IMG/VR virus record: IMGVR_UViG_3300032241_001638
Span: 1 to 51,947 of that record
Direction: 5' to 3' (one strand)
DNA from: a virus
Length of the DNA stretch: 51,947 nt
Made by a program: the position numbers and the translations under genes. Of the stretch, positions 31,701 through 40,471 are shown piece after piece. Position 1 is the first letter of the stretch. The number at the start of each line of letters is the position of its first letter. Under the pieces are notes generated by a model that saw nothing but the letters and a program-made list of their open reading frames with translations, made no database searches and was not told the origin of the DNA.

Positions 31701-34149
31701 TATAGGAGACCCAACTTATCAAGGTTTAAATGTATATCCAGATATTGTCACAATAAATGCTCAATATTACCAGAAGTTTATATCTAAATATGATTACAAA
31801 GACTTTATAAATTTAGTAGGGCAAATAGATAATACACTATTCAAAATGATAGGTGATTTTACCCCTGCTAGAACAAACCTTAGCACAGGTGTAACAATTA
31901 AGTCACCAATCCTTGAACGTAACAAAATATCTAGGCACCAGCCTAGCATGTCCTTGGTCCAGTATACCGCATCTGTAGGACATAATACTATAAAAGCAGG
32001 TACATCATACCCTCAATTCAATGAGGAGATGACTTTTATGACAGGGGATATTTCAGGATCTTATGTAGATATACATGATAACTATGAGATTCGTAATTAC
32101 AATCCCTACCTATCTTATACACAAAGCTTTAGTACTGCTATTTTCAAAAATAGCGATTTTAACGTAACTAATAATGATGTGTATACCAACCGTTTATCAA
32201 CTGTATCTAAGAAGCAGGATATAAATAATCCAAATATACTACAACCTGTTGCCTTACAGGATAGCGAGTATAATCATAAAAGGTGGAGTATTCCTAGATA
32301 TATAGGTAGTAAGGTTAGCGTACAAAAGCTTAATGAGTATACACAAGGAGACACAGGATTGGGTACGTTTCCTAATATAAACACCTATTCGGGTAAGTTT
32401 GGGTATTCTTTACAAGGTAGTGTAAACAATTATAATTTTTTAGATAAAACAACCTTTAGTATAAAATATCTTTTGGACGCATCTGGTTCAACTACAACAT
32501 TGACTCGGGCAAATAAAAATTTATTTGAGGTCCAAAACACATTTAAGTCAGGGGATAGTATAACTATTTCACTCACAAACCCATTGAGCCCTTCTAATCA
32601 ATTTTCTATAGACGGAACCTCTACTATATATCTAGGAGGATATTCTTTTAAACCTATAGTGTACAGGGATAGCAATGAATCTCTTTCATTTACATTCACT
32701 AAACCAGTACAGACTTATACACAATCTGTTGGATTTAAAGCAGTAATGGATTATTCAGTTAATTGGTATACAATTAATGGAGCTGACACTAATCTATCTT
32801 TTGCCTTACAGTCCGTACCATTAAGACAGCCACAACCCCCAAGCAATGCTGTTCAACTTACAGTTAATGGTCAACAAGTAACAGATGGTATATTATCTAA
32901 AGTACATGGATCATTATCCGATTTTAATTCTATGTACCCTACGATAAACACTTCTTATGGTACACCACAAACATGGTTATACAAAGGTTCTGATGGGTCT
33001 TACTATCAACAAACTTACTATCAACCAATAGGTACAGATTATCTAAATGGTTACTATGAACTAAGCTACTTTCATTTACCAAACACTAGCTCTGCAGGAG
33101 GATTTATATCTAGTGGACTAAATAGTTACGTGACATACGATACAAATGACCAAACAGGCAGATTAGTATTTACTGCTCCAGAAACATCAGATTATTATGT
33201 ATCTGCATATATCCCTATACAATATACAGGTAATCATCCTGAGACAGGTAATGGTACATTTAATGTAATAGGGGTAGTGGAAAAGTATGCTGGGGGTAGC
33301 TGGGGATATGCAGCTAGTACGAGTCTAGGAGACTGGGATATACCTTCAGGTTCAGGGGACTACTCTGGACTAGATAATGGAGCTTATGGATATCCAGGTA
33401 ACATATATATTTGGGATCATCTTGCTGGCAATTATATAACTTTTAATCAAAAATTAGACCAGACAATACACCTTCAGCAAGGTGAAGAATTAAGACTCAG
33501 GGTATTTTTCTTAGATTTATCACTTTTCTTTCAAGGAAGTCATCAAATAAATTTCACCATACCACAAGGTGGTTATTTCCAAGTAATAGATTCAAGAGAT
33601 CAAACTAAACAAGTTGTAACACAAAGCATTGCATCAGGGGTACCGATGTTTTATATATCAAGTAGCTATAATACAGGTTATAACGACACATTGATATTTG
33701 ATGTTACATCATCTCTTTTATACAATAACAGTATATTTAGTCCACAATATAATACAGGAGCACTCACATCGTATATAACAGCAAGCTACTCAACAGTAGA
33801 AGATATATTTACAATACAACAAGGGGATTTAGTTAGAATATCTCCCATAGAAAATGTATTGGACACAGTATATAGAGTAAAGAGCGTTCTTGCCCCAATT
33901 ACAGTAGGCGGTACCGTAACTAGAAAATTACAAGCCACATTAGATAGAGCACCAGTAGTATCCGACACTAGTTCTGCATTTGCAATAATAAGACTAATGC
34001 CAGATGAAACATCTGTAATAATTGAATCACAAAAGCAACTTGGTGTAGTATCATCAGCAGTTTTAATACCTGAATATCTAGACCCTGCAATAGAAAATAA
34101 TGTCTCAAATATTATTCAACCCTTAACCAATAACCTATTACCACAATAA
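28762..34149 (+). CDS. Giant tail/baseplate structural protein, 1795 residues
   Basis: Begins with TTG (context ATCAA-TTG). No transmembrane segment, very rich in Ser, Tyr, Asn and Thr. Around residues 560-720 a LamG/concanavalin-like beta-sandwich is suggested (SSIEFRVKPDKHTQPSNVSL ... GFWNVLLTTSKK ... ELRYWSEPLS). Proteins of this type occur in T4-like phages of Bacteroidota and cyanobacteria as large virion components. A role in host-surface binding is likely but not shown. Confidence 0.65.
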   Translation: MSVVSINQIKDPALDKYDTIDQVLIPSQSFLRNFNPTTDYVECHIYTQDDILLDSNYNVTEYTLPDTGYNTSNQISFDPGAYLTKRNYNVGDFKLDYRIYRHQIYNLASETFFITEISTDRTEIRLSSNIVSNLTLETNTLNFINQVQSSPYFKDFLLNFGSNNAVSAVNIAIDESTNPYSLLIKLYQPLPPVFTLKSSLWIVEELASPIIFEVVLTPDFTPAPIPMIASANFDIDVHTQSGLASAYVNQSTIYNTPTLQDYQAIINQLNDNSIGINVDYTNYKNFVHFSSAAQRLVNFVYKLTEIQQNESTVSRLLSLPGMDVSVSGSAQSIQVSTNNIIKNFDPYETFLYSSPSTYAWPKSGSVLYSVTSSQAQAFLGDNQTYGQLYSASLYDLENQDNLVFSTPGFIVDDPKNAQFLLFTNMLGQHYDSIWIYIKAINDIHKADNNLNTGISKDMVYDVLRSYGIKLYNNNSDLNLSEYLLGAPTGSYTVTGSGILTSGQDQSKELYKRLYHNLPYLLKSKGTTRGIQNLITVYGIPDTILTPIQYGGDDSTSTKPDYVYDRFSYSLTNSTGSYVQAYWAPLTQNYLKYGSSDLVPSSIEFRVKPDKHTQPSNVSLIQVYQSGSSKANFGVTLNYIVSQSIPSANFTLIMSGSSGYVSSSLSVPMYATGSDGETGFWNVLLTTSKKYKDYISSISGSQKYILTVQNCISGRVGHTAKTSIDNYNNINYDLASDLALNRAWSYYGNTSSLVYLSVGGPGVVTPLFSSSFIGGIQELRYWSEPLSSTAFDAHTLSNESFQGNNINGAYNDLAARFPLGNNLLTYNHYQTASVGSVHPQFKLYYTSGSIYSASGGSLYGTYAHYSTSSYGGLPTQSLQYSSSYNSLLFIGFPNQNNYQSEYELSYTNTPQAGYYSPVTEKVRIVNNTPNSNVLSPILRIEAPDTNRSRDTHFAEVSFSPQNEINKDIISQYGSLLDLDQYIGDPTYQGLNVYPDIVTINAQYYQKFISKYDYKDFINLVGQIDNTLFKMIGDFTPARTNLSTGVTIKSPILERNKISRHQPSMSLVQYTASVGHNTIKAGTSYPQFNEEMTFMTGDISGSYVDIHDNYEIRNYNPYLSYTQSFSTAIFKNSDFNVTNNDVYTNRLSTVSKKQDINNPNILQPVALQDSEYNHKRWSIPRYIGSKVSVQKLNEYTQGDTGLGTFPNINTYSGKFGYSLQGSVNNYNFLDKTTFSIKYLLDASGSTTTLTRANKNLFEVQNTFKSGDSITISLTNPLSPSNQFSIDGTSTIYLGGYSFKPIVYRDSNESLSFTFTKPVQTYTQSVGFKAVMDYSVNWYTINGADTNLSFALQSVPLRQPQPPSNAVQLTVNGQQVTDGILSKVHGSLSDFNSMYPTINTSYGTPQTWLYKGSDGSYYQQTYYQPIGTDYLNGYYELSYFHLPNTSSAGGFISSGLNSYVTYDTNDQTGRLVFTAPETSDYYVSAYIPIQYTGNHPETGNGTFNVIGVVEKYAGGSWGYAASTSLGDWDIPSGSGDYSGLDNGAYGYPGNIYIWDHLAGNYITFNQKLDQTIHLQQGEELRLRVFFLDLSLFFQGSHQINFTIPQGGYFQVIDSRDQTKQVVTQSIASGVPMFYISSSYNTGYNDTLIFDVTSSLLYNNSIFSPQYNTGALTSYITASYSTVEDIFTIQQGDLVRISPIENVLDTVYRVKSVLAPITVGGTVTRKLQATLDRAPVVSDTSSAFAIIRLMPDETSVIIESQKQLGVVSSAVLIPEYLDPAIENNVSNIIQPLTNNLLPQ

Positions 34150-34151
34150 CA

Positions 34152-34162
34152 CGATATTTATA
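34152..34162 (+). promoter_or_regulatory. Candidate late-promoter motif
   Basis: CGATATTTATA, 16 nt before the ATG at 34179. Confidence 0.45.
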
Positions 34163-34178
34163 ACTACAAAACTACAAC

Positions 34179-34832
34179 ATGGCTTATTTAAGTAATCAAA
34201 CAGTAACCATTGATGCAATCCTAACTAAAAAAGGGCGTCAATACTTATCCCAAGGGACTTTCGACATAACATCATTTGCTTGTGCTGATGATGAAGTCGA
34301 CTACACACTCTACAACGTAAATCACCCTTCTGGGTCAGCTTTCTATGGAGAGGCAATTCAAAACCTACCTATATTAGAGGCATTCCCAGATGATACGCAG
34401 TGTATGAAGTACAAGTTGGTAACCCTACCACAAGGTACGGCCACTCTTCCTGTGATATCTATTGGGTCAGTAACTGTAACCTTGAAACAAGGTGCATCCA
34501 TAGCTATTATACCTCAAACATTGAATTACCTAGGTTCAAATACTACTATAGAGCCAGATGGATATTTGGTTACAATAGGTGATGGTAGATTGTTATCAAC
34601 TTTTACCGGAACAGGTATTGACACTTCAGGAATGAGCACATCAACCATTACCACTATCCAAACCACTAATATTAGTACAAGTCAAATAGGTACAACATTT
34701 AACCTTACTGGTACTACTATCAATACACTATTTGGTACATCAGGCACTTCTCTGTACACTCAAATATATATAGTAGGAAGAAACAGTGGAGCATCAATTA
34801 GAGTACCTTTAACAATCACTAAAACAACTTAA
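34179..34832 (+). CDS. Tail structural protein
   Basis: 217 residues. The start (SNQTVTIDAILTKKGRQYLS ... ITSFACADDEVDYTLY) is a pattern I recognise from a conserved structural protein of T4-like phages of marine and Bacteroidota hosts (V-D-A-x-L-T-x-K-G-R-x-x-L, then D-D-E-[VI]-D-Y). The C-terminal third is Thr/Ser-rich and fibre-like. Confidence 0.6.
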   Translation: MAYLSNQTVTIDAILTKKGRQYLSQGTFDITSFACADDEVDYTLYNVNHPSGSAFYGEAIQNLPILEAFPDDTQCMKYKLVTLPQGTATLPVISIGSVTVTLKQGASIAIIPQTLNYLGSNTTIEPDGYLVTIGDGRLLSTFTGTGIDTSGMSTSTITTIQTTNISTSQIGTTFNLTGTTINTLFGTSGTSLYTQIYIVGRNSGASIRVPLTITKTT

Positions 34833-34838
34833 TAAAAT

Positions 34839-35882
34839 ATGTCTTACATATCCTTTGGCACAAATGATTCTGTTATAGTCCAAGAATCAATAGTATCCCC
34901 ATTATGGTCAAATAATACCAATACATTGACTCAGGCAGCAATGTACACATCATCTGTTCAAGCAAATTCACCTCAAGGGCTTTCATACTTAAATGTATAT
35001 AATTTACCTATATCAGCAGTAGGGTCATCTCTACAATTTGCAATAGCCTATGGTAATTTAAACGGATACGGGTCTCCTGCATATAATACGAATGTACCTG
35101 GTAAATCACCTACATCCGATATATATGGTCAGTATTCAAGTTTGGTATATGGACAAGCAAGTAGTCAGGAGCCATTTACTTTTGGGACAAGTAATGCATC
35201 TTCTACAGATATATTTGTGCTAACAGTTTCTCGTGCTCAATATAAAGAAGCATTACAACCTGGGTCTTTGAATCTGACACTGACAGGACCCTCAGGTACT
35301 ATTCAACTAACCGATAATAGTAATGATGTTACTGTTGAATCTTTTGTAGGAAGTAACGAAGTATTCTTGATTGTAAGTGGATCAAATGGTGCATCTTACA
35401 ACGGTAATGATGTACAAACAGTAAGTGGTTCGTATGGTATATTCTTACCAAATATCAGTACTATTATCCTGAATCCGTCTGCGCTTGCAGCAGCCCCAGG
35501 AGTTGGTGGAGGTATTGGTTTGGTTATTGACAGTACTAATAGTACATCTTATAATGCCACATACAATATAAATACATCAAGGTTGTACTCTGCTATTTAC
35601 TCAGGTAATTCATTCTCTTTAAACAGTCTAGAAACAATCACTTCTAGGTATTTTAATGTGAAGGTAAATTTCACAGACTTAAATTATACAACCAACCCAT
35701 CAGTAATTGATATAAATGGCAATATCATATATACCACACTTGTTAATAATCCTGAGACATTCATCACATCAATTGGGTTGTATAGTATGCAAAACGAATT
35801 AATGGCTGTAGCAAAGTTGAGCACACCTTTAAAAAAGAACTTTACTCAGACTCTAAATCTTAGAGTAAAAATACAATCATAG
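34839..35882 (+). CDS. Tail structural protein, paralogue A
   Basis: 347 residues, beta-rich. Its last 50 residues (FITSIGLYSMQNELMAVAKL, then a closing strand) correspond to the end of the next gene (YITAVGLYSSDNQLMAIAKF). It also shares the N-x-N-P/S-x-x-x-x-x-x-G block upstream of that motif. Probably a fibre or tail-tip protein. Confidence 0.6.
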   Translation: MSYISFGTNDSVIVQESIVSPLWSNNTNTLTQAAMYTSSVQANSPQGLSYLNVYNLPISAVGSSLQFAIAYGNLNGYGSPAYNTNVPGKSPTSDIYGQYSSLVYGQASSQEPFTFGTSNASSTDIFVLTVSRAQYKEALQPGSLNLTLTGPSGTIQLTDNSNDVTVESFVGSNEVFLIVSGSNGASYNGNDVQTVSGSYGIFLPNISTIILNPSALAAAPGVGGGIGLVIDSTNSTSYNATYNINTSRLYSAIYSGNSFSLNSLETITSRYFNVKVNFTDLNYTTNPSVIDINGNIIYTTLVNNPETFITSIGLYSMQNELMAVAKLSTPLKKNFTQTLNLRVKIQS

Positions 35883-35883
35883 C

Positions 35884-36711
35884 TTGAGCGCATTTAAGAA
35901 TATATCAGATTCAGACGTAGCTCTTGTGCCTTACGTTGCAAATAAAACATACTATGGGAATTTAGAAACTCCCGGAGTACAGTTTTATGATGTATCAGTA
36001 GGAGACCCTTTCTACAACATAATTGTAAAACAATACTATCCAAACTACATATCCGGTAGTTTAACAGGTGTTCAGCAAAGATTACAGTCTAATAACTATA
36101 TATCAGCCTCATATCAACAACCTTCTAGTTCTTATGTGGATTACAGAAACATAAGTTATGATGTTTCATCCATAGGTTATGAAGTTCAAATTTTGTCATT
36201 CCCTAGATCTTACTACGGAGAAGGTATAAAACCAAGTAATTTTGGTATTACACTTTATATTGGTGATACTACCTACCTAGGTTCAGATGACGGATATGGT
36301 AATATTACAATATTTGATCCTATATTAAATGATGTAGGAGCTTATGTTCATCTAGGAAATATATTTTATAGTCAAGGGTTGGTTGTTATTACAAATGGAA
36401 GTTATTTTATAGACCCAGAAGTAGATGATATATTTTTTTCATTTAACAATACCTTAACTGTATATGAACAGACTTACAGGCTTAAAATAAAACAACATGA
36501 TTTTAACTATTCATACAATCCGACTTTACTTGTCTCAGGTAGTGACGGCACTTTACAGTCTTTTGCTACAAGTAGCAGCTTTCAGCCGTACATTACCGCT
36601 GTAGGTCTCTATAGCTCAGACAATCAACTGATGGCCATAGCAAAGTTTGGACAACCCCTACCTATGTCAGCAAACACAGATTTCAACATTAACTTAAAAC
36701 TAGACTGGTAG
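35884..36711 (+). CDS. Tail structural protein, paralogue B
   Basis: 275 residues from TTG 35884, one nucleotide after the previous stop. The C-terminal domain is homologous to that of 34839-35882. N-terminal part rich in Tyr and Ser. Followed without a gap by 36712 (TAG-ATG). Confidence 0.6.
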   Translation: MSAFKNISDSDVALVPYVANKTYYGNLETPGVQFYDVSVGDPFYNIIVKQYYPNYISGSLTGVQQRLQSNNYISASYQQPSSSYVDYRNISYDVSSIGYEVQILSFPRSYYGEGIKPSNFGITLYIGDTTYLGSDDGYGNITIFDPILNDVGAYVHLGNIFYSQGLVVITNGSYFIDPEVDDIFFSFNNTLTVYEQTYRLKIKQHDFNYSYNPTLLVSGSDGTLQSFATSSSFQPYITAVGLYSSDNQLMAIAKFGQPLPMSANTDFNINLKLDW

Positions 36712-37161
36712 ATGTGGAAGTATAAAGAATCAACCATACAATCAATATCAGATGCACCAGAGGGTGCATTTGGTTTTATATACAAGATAACTCGTATCTC
36801 TACAGGAAAGTTCTATATAGGAAAGAAACAACTATTCAGCGAGCGAAATGTAAAGCTAGGTAAGAAAGAACTTCAAGAACAATCTTTACTAAAGAAGCCT
36901 GGCCGGAAGCCAACTAAGAAGTTAGTAAAGAAAGAATCAGATTGGCATAAGTACTGGGGAAGTAGCGAAGAGTTACTGCTAGACCTTAAAACTTATGGTG
37001 AAAATCAATTCATTCGAGAAATTCTGATATTTACATATGGGAAGAAACAAAATACTTACTATGAAATAAAGTATCAATTCATGGAGGGTGTTTTAGAATC
37101 AGACAATTCTTATAACTCAAACATAAATTCCACCTTCTTCAGGAAGGACTTAATTCAGTAA
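36712..37161 (+). CDS. GIY-YIG-type endonuclease
   Basis: 149 residues. GFIYKITRISTGKFYIGKKQ (about 20-39) is a GIY-x10-YIG motif with Phe for Ile in the first triplet. A basic insertion (KKPGRKPTKKLVKK) and W-x-x-Y-W-G-S-S follow, then a Glu in the YYEIKYQF helix that could be the catalytic metal ligand. Probably a DNA endonuclease, either free-standing homing type or for host-DNA degradation. It directly precedes the IS-disrupted gene. Confidence 0.65.
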   Translation: MWKYKESTIQSISDAPEGAFGFIYKITRISTGKFYIGKKQLFSERNVKLGKKELQEQSLLKKPGRKPTKKLVKKESDWHKYWGSSEELLLDLKTYGENQFIREILIFTYGKKQNTYYEIKYQFMEGVLESDNSYNSNINSTFFRKDLIQ

Positions 37162-37194
37162 AAGCATGCAAGACTTACATAGCAACCTAGTGAA

Positions 37195-38397
37195 CTACCC
37201 ACCCACAGCAAAGCTGATGGGATGGGCTTCGGGTTTCACAGCTTTATGCTTCTTTGCAGAAGTCTTATTTATAGCTCCACCCGTGTTTTCGACAGTTCCT
37301 GCCGAGTTTAATATTTTTAATCCTTCTTTGAGAATATTTTTTGCAGCATTAAGGTCACGGTCTAATACGTGTCCATTCTTACAAGTCCATTCTCTTATTG
37401 AAAGGTTTAAGTCTTGATTTATCCAACCACATTCACAACAGGTTTTTGAACTTGGATACCAACGATTGATTTTGATAATTTGTTTGTCATTCCAATTCGA
37501 TTTGTATTCCAACAACCTTACAAAAGTTCCCCAACTGGCATCTGATATGTGTTTTGCAAGTTTGTGGTTTTTAACCATTCCTTTCACGTTTAAGTCTTCA
37601 AGACATATTACATCGTAATTAGATACAATATCATTACTTACTTTATGCAAGTTATCCATTCGTGAGTTAGTTATCTTCTCGTGAATTAAGGCTATTTTTC
37701 GTCTTTGTTTTTCAAACGAATTACTACCTTTTGTTTTGCGAGAAAGATGTTTTTGTGCTTTCGCTAACTTTCTTTCATATTGCTTTGTGTATTTGTTGTT
37801 TTTGAATTTAATTCCATCAGATGTAATAGCAAAATCCTTCAGTCCTAAATCAATTCCGCATACAGCACCAGTTTTTTCTTTTGGTTCATACTGTTCTTCG
37901 GAAAGAATTGATACAAAGTATTTACCTGTTGGCGTTTTGCTCAAAGTACATTTACCAATTTGACCTTTTACTTCACGGTGAACATTAACCTTTATTCCTT
38001 CTTTGAACTTTGGTGCGTAAAATCTATCTGCTTCCAGTTTTGCAAATTGTGGAACTGTAAATGTATTTTTATTTTTTCTTGACTTAAATCTTGGAAACTT
38101 AGCATTACCACGAAAGAAGTTTACATAGGCAGTATCTAAACACCTTAAAGCAAATTGTAAGGATTGGCTATTCACTTCTTTAAGCCAAATAGTTTCCTCT
38201 TTTTTCTTTAATTCGGTGAGAGTTGCTGCTTGTGCGTAGTAGTTATTAGACTTCTTGTCTGCCTGATATTGTTCTTTTCTCTCATTCAGAAAATGATTAT
38301 ATACAAATCGGATGCAACCGAAATGCTTATCCAACAAGATTTTTTGCTCTTGTGTTGGTTGCAATTCAAATTGATATGTTCGAAATATTGTCTTCAT
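37195..38397 (-). CDS. tnpB: TnpB, RNA-guided endonuclease of IS200/IS605
   Basis: 400 residues, full length. RuvC motifs: Asp183 (GIDLGLKDF), Glu267 (ICLEDLN) and Asp346/348 (LDRDLNAAKN). The zinc ribbon is formed by C320/C323 and C339 with H343. The N-terminal HTH-like part (YQFELQPTQEQKILLDKHFG) is typical. TnpB cuts DNA guided by an omega-RNA that overlaps the 3' end of its gene and the element's end, and helps keep the element at its site. It diverges from tnpA. Active-site residues intact. Confidence 0.93.
   Translation of the reverse strand: MKTIFRTYQFELQPTQEQKILLDKHFGCIRFVYNHFLNERKEQYQADKKSNNYYAQAATLTELKKKEETIWLKEVNSQSLQFALRCLDTAYVNFFRGNAKFPRFKSRKNKNTFTVPQFAKLEADRFYAPKFKEGIKVNVHREVKGQIGKCTLSKTPTGKYFVSILSEEQYEPKEKTGAVCGIDLGLKDFAITSDGIKFKNNKYTKQYERKLAKAQKHLSRKTKGSNSFEKQRRKIALIHEKITNSRMDNLHKVSNDIVSNYDVICLEDLNVKGMVKNHKLAKHISDASWGTFVRLLEYKSNWNDKQIIKINRWYPSSKTCCECGWINQDLNLSIREWTCKNGHVLDRDLNAAKNILKEGLKILNSAGTVENTGGAINKTSAKKHKAVKPEAHPISFAVGG
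37198..37226. repeat. IS end palindrome (tnpB side)
   Basis: CCCACCCACAGC-AAA-GCTGATGGGATGGG folds into an imperfect hairpin with bulged T residues, the form recognised by Y1 transposases. It overlaps the 3' end of tnpB, where the omega-RNA would end; the guide would be read from the flank beyond 37196. Confidence 0.7.
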
Positions 38398-38514
38398 TCT
38401 ACTATTAAATAGTTTTATTTTATGTAAAGATAATACTTTTTTGTAAATCTGCTACATTTTTTTGTAAATATTTCCATTCATTTTGAGAAACATTCACAAA
38501 AAAATTCCGCTACT

Positions 38515-38925
38515 ATGTCTAAAAAAAGTAATTACATCAGCACAAATCGTTCAAAACATTACTTAAAGTGTCATTTAATCTTTGTTTGTAAATATCGTAA
38601 ACCAATGTTAGTTGGTCAGTTAAATGGTGATATTAAGCAAATATTTCAATCTATTGCCGATGGTTCTGATTTTGAAATTGAGGTAATGGAAACCGACAAA
38701 GACCACGTTCACTTCTTAATTCGTTACATTCCTCGTTTATCCATTTCTCAAATTGTCCGTAGGTTAAAACAAGAATCTACTCGTCAAATTTGGTTATTGC
38801 ATCCAACTATACTTCGTAAGCAATATTGGTATCAGTCAATTCTCTGGTCAGATGGATATTTCGTTTGCTCAATAGGTGAAGCATCGCCTGATACTATTCG
38901 TGAGTATATTCTCAATCAGGGTTAG
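38515..38925 (+). CDS. tnpA: TnpA, Y1 HUH transposase
   Basis: 136 residues, full length for IS200-type TnpA. HVH at 64-66 is the HUH metal site; Tyr131 in REYIL is the nucleophile. It cuts and joins single-stranded DNA at the element ends, acting as a dimer. The gene begins 118 nt from the tnpB start on the other strand. Confidence 0.93.
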   Translation: MSKKSNYISTNRSKHYLKCHLIFVCKYRKPMLVGQLNGDIKQIFQSIADGSDFEIEVMETDKDHVHFLIRYIPRLSISQIVRRLKQESTRQIWLLHPTILRKQYWYQSILWSDGYFVCSIGEASPDTIREYILNQG

Positions 38926-38935
38926 TCGCTTACAT

Positions 38936-38964
38936 CCCATCCACGCTAAAAAGCGATGAATGGG
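38936..38964. repeat. IS end palindrome (tnpA side)
   Basis: CCCATCCACGCT-AAAA-GCGATGAATGGG forms an imperfect hairpin similar in sequence to the other end (shared CATCCCATC). Confidence 0.65.
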
Positions 38965-39122
38965 TTTTACGCTCCGTTTATAAAGAAATGTATGATATTT
39001 GGAAGAAGTTATTTGATGAAGAAATTAAAGACTCAGTTAAAGATTTGAATGCATTTCACATAATTAGTTTAAAAGATTTGAAAGATATTTACAAGATATT
39101 AAAAACCTTCAAAAAATAATTT

Positions 39123-39150
39123 TTTGACAAATTAAATTTACTTACCTTCG
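39123..39150 (+). promoter_or_regulatory. Possible promoter of the primase gene
   Basis: TTTG (39123-39126), 16-nt spacer, TACCTTCG (39143-39150), one mismatch to TAnnTTTG. The ATG follows 18 nt downstream. Spacing is short, so confidence is moderate. Confidence 0.45.
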
Positions 39151-39168
39151 CAGGGTAAATAAAAGTTA

Positions 39169-40143
39169 ATGAGTAGTCTAATTCCCTTTCTTGATTCAGT
39201 ATTAGGCACAGGTACCGGTTCTTCTTCATCAAACAGAAAATACCTATGTCCATTTGTAGGCTGTGCAAACAGGCCTTCTAGAATTGCCGGTCAGAAGAAA
39301 CTAGAGGTTGATATGGAAACCATAATAGAAGATGGAAAACCTGTCAACATCTACCACTGCTGGTCTTGTGGTGAGAAAGGTAAGTCTATTTACAACCTAC
39401 TTAAAAAGATAGGGGCTACAGAACAACGGTTCAATGAACTCAAAGAAATACTAAAATACACAGATACCTCTATACATAAACCCAAAGAGGTAAAAGGTGT
39501 ATTTTCAGGCCAGCTCCCAGCCGAATTCAAATCTGTACAAGGCAAACTACCTAAACATGATCTTAAGCTTCGTCATGCTAAAGCTTATGTTAAGAAGCGT
39601 AATGTACGTGAAGATGACATCATTAAATGGAACATAGGATATTGTGAAGAAGGCCGGTACCGTAACCGTATTGTCATTCCATCTTACGATAAATCTATGA
39701 AGGTTAATTACCTGATAGGTAGAGCACTATCTGACGAGACCTTCGTCAAGTATGAATTTCCAGAATGCTCTAGGGATATCATACCTTTTGAGTCAATGAT
39801 TAACTGGTCTAAGCCTATCATACTTTGTGAAGGTGTATTTGATATGTTTACTATTAAGCGTAACTGTATACCGCTATTGGGTAAAGTCATACAACCCGAG
39901 TTAATGAAAAAATTATTGACCTGCAAATCAAAAAAGGTGTATCTTTGCCTAGATTCAGATGCATTGAAGGAATCATTAGCTAATTGTCAGCTATTGATGG
40001 AAATGGGTAAGACAGTGTATCTAGTTGAATTAGATGAGAAAGACCCAGGGTCTATGACATTTGAGGACTTTACTAAGCTGATACAACAGGTAAGTCCACT
40101 GACAACGAGTAAGTTGATGAAGATTAAAATAAACAAGATATGA
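39169..40143 (+). CDS. DnaG-type primase (T4 gp61-like)
   Basis: 324 residues. An N-terminal zinc site is formed by C27, C32, C64 and C67 (LCPFVGC ... YHCWSCGEKG). The TOPRIM domain has ILCEGVFDMFT with Glu221 and Asp225, and the D-x-D LDSD at 262-264. It lays down RNA primers for lagging-strand synthesis. No helicase domain is attached. It overlaps the next gene by 4 nt. It is the first intact gene after the IS. Confidence 0.85.
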   Translation: MSSLIPFLDSVLGTGTGSSSSNRKYLCPFVGCANRPSRIAGQKKLEVDMETIIEDGKPVNIYHCWSCGEKGKSIYNLLKKIGATEQRFNELKEILKYTDTSIHKPKEVKGVFSGQLPAEFKSVQGKLPKHDLKLRHAKAYVKKRNVREDDIIKWNIGYCEEGRYRNRIVIPSYDKSMKVNYLIGRALSDETFVKYEFPECSRDIIPFESMINWSKPIILCEGVFDMFTIKRNCIPLLGKVIQPELMKKLLTCKSKKVYLCLDSDALKESLANCQLLMEMGKTVYLVELDEKDPGSMTFEDFTKLIQQVSPLTTSKLMKIKINKI

Positions 40144-40460
40144 ACGTCATTATAAACGAAAGATTTAAAGACCCAAACGGTAAATACCGTATGAGGTACT
40201 ACAATCTAGAAAGAAAAAAGGCTTACACACTTAAGTTCGGTAAATGGACCAAGGTAATACCTATGCATTGTGTTGAGGTTAAACAGCGTTTTGACCCTAT
40301 ACATGTAGCAGCTTTAATATTAGCAGAGGTAGATTACTATAACTCACAGATGAAAAAGTACGTTGGTATAATCAATAATCCTGACTGCACCTCTGAGGAT
40401 AAGAATGAGTACATTCGTATCATGAAAACACTGCATTATCTTAACAATTATAAATTTTAA
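40140..40460 (+). CDS. Hypothetical protein, coupled to primase
   Basis: 106 residues, basic N-terminus with a strand pair (YRMRYYNLERKKAYTLKFGK) and a helical C-terminus. ATGA overlap with the primase suggests coupled translation. Function unknown. Confidence 0.65.
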   Translation: MNVIINERFKDPNGKYRMRYYNLERKKAYTLKFGKWTKVIPMHCVEVKQRFDPIHVAALILAEVDYYNSQMKKYVGIINNPDCTSEDKNEYIRIMKTLHYLNNYKF

Positions 40461-40471
40461 AAAGAACAATT

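Larger units (their letters stand above)
37196..38979. mobile_element. IS200/IS605-family insertion sequence
   Basis: About 1.78 kb, with divergently oriented tnpA (plus) and tnpB (minus). Both ends carry subterminal imperfect palindromes (37198-37226 and 38936-38964) rather than terminal inverted repeats, and there is no target duplication, as is usual for this single-strand transposing family. It interrupts the small gene at 37166-39119. The exact ends are inferred from frame restoration. Confidence 0.85.
37166..39119 (+). pseudogene. Small phage gene interrupted by the IS element
   Basis: The 5' part reads MQDLHSNLVNY from ATG 37166, 4 nt after the nuclease stop. The 3' part, after the IS end, reads YKEMYDIWKKLFDEEIKDSV and ends in KTFKK and TAA at 39117. 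The phase on both sides is compatible: removal of 1783 nt (about 37196-38978) would restore a continuous frame of about 56 codons. The start MQDLHS resembles the capsid-targeting-like starts downstream (MKDLYG, MRDLHS). The 3' part also has its own ATG at 38988. Confidence 0.6.

Noticed and set aside
37166-37417. An 83-residue plus-strand protein beginning MQDLHS
   Set aside because: After about 11 codons the frame runs into the IS end and the antisense of tnpB; only the first codons belong to the interrupted phage gene.
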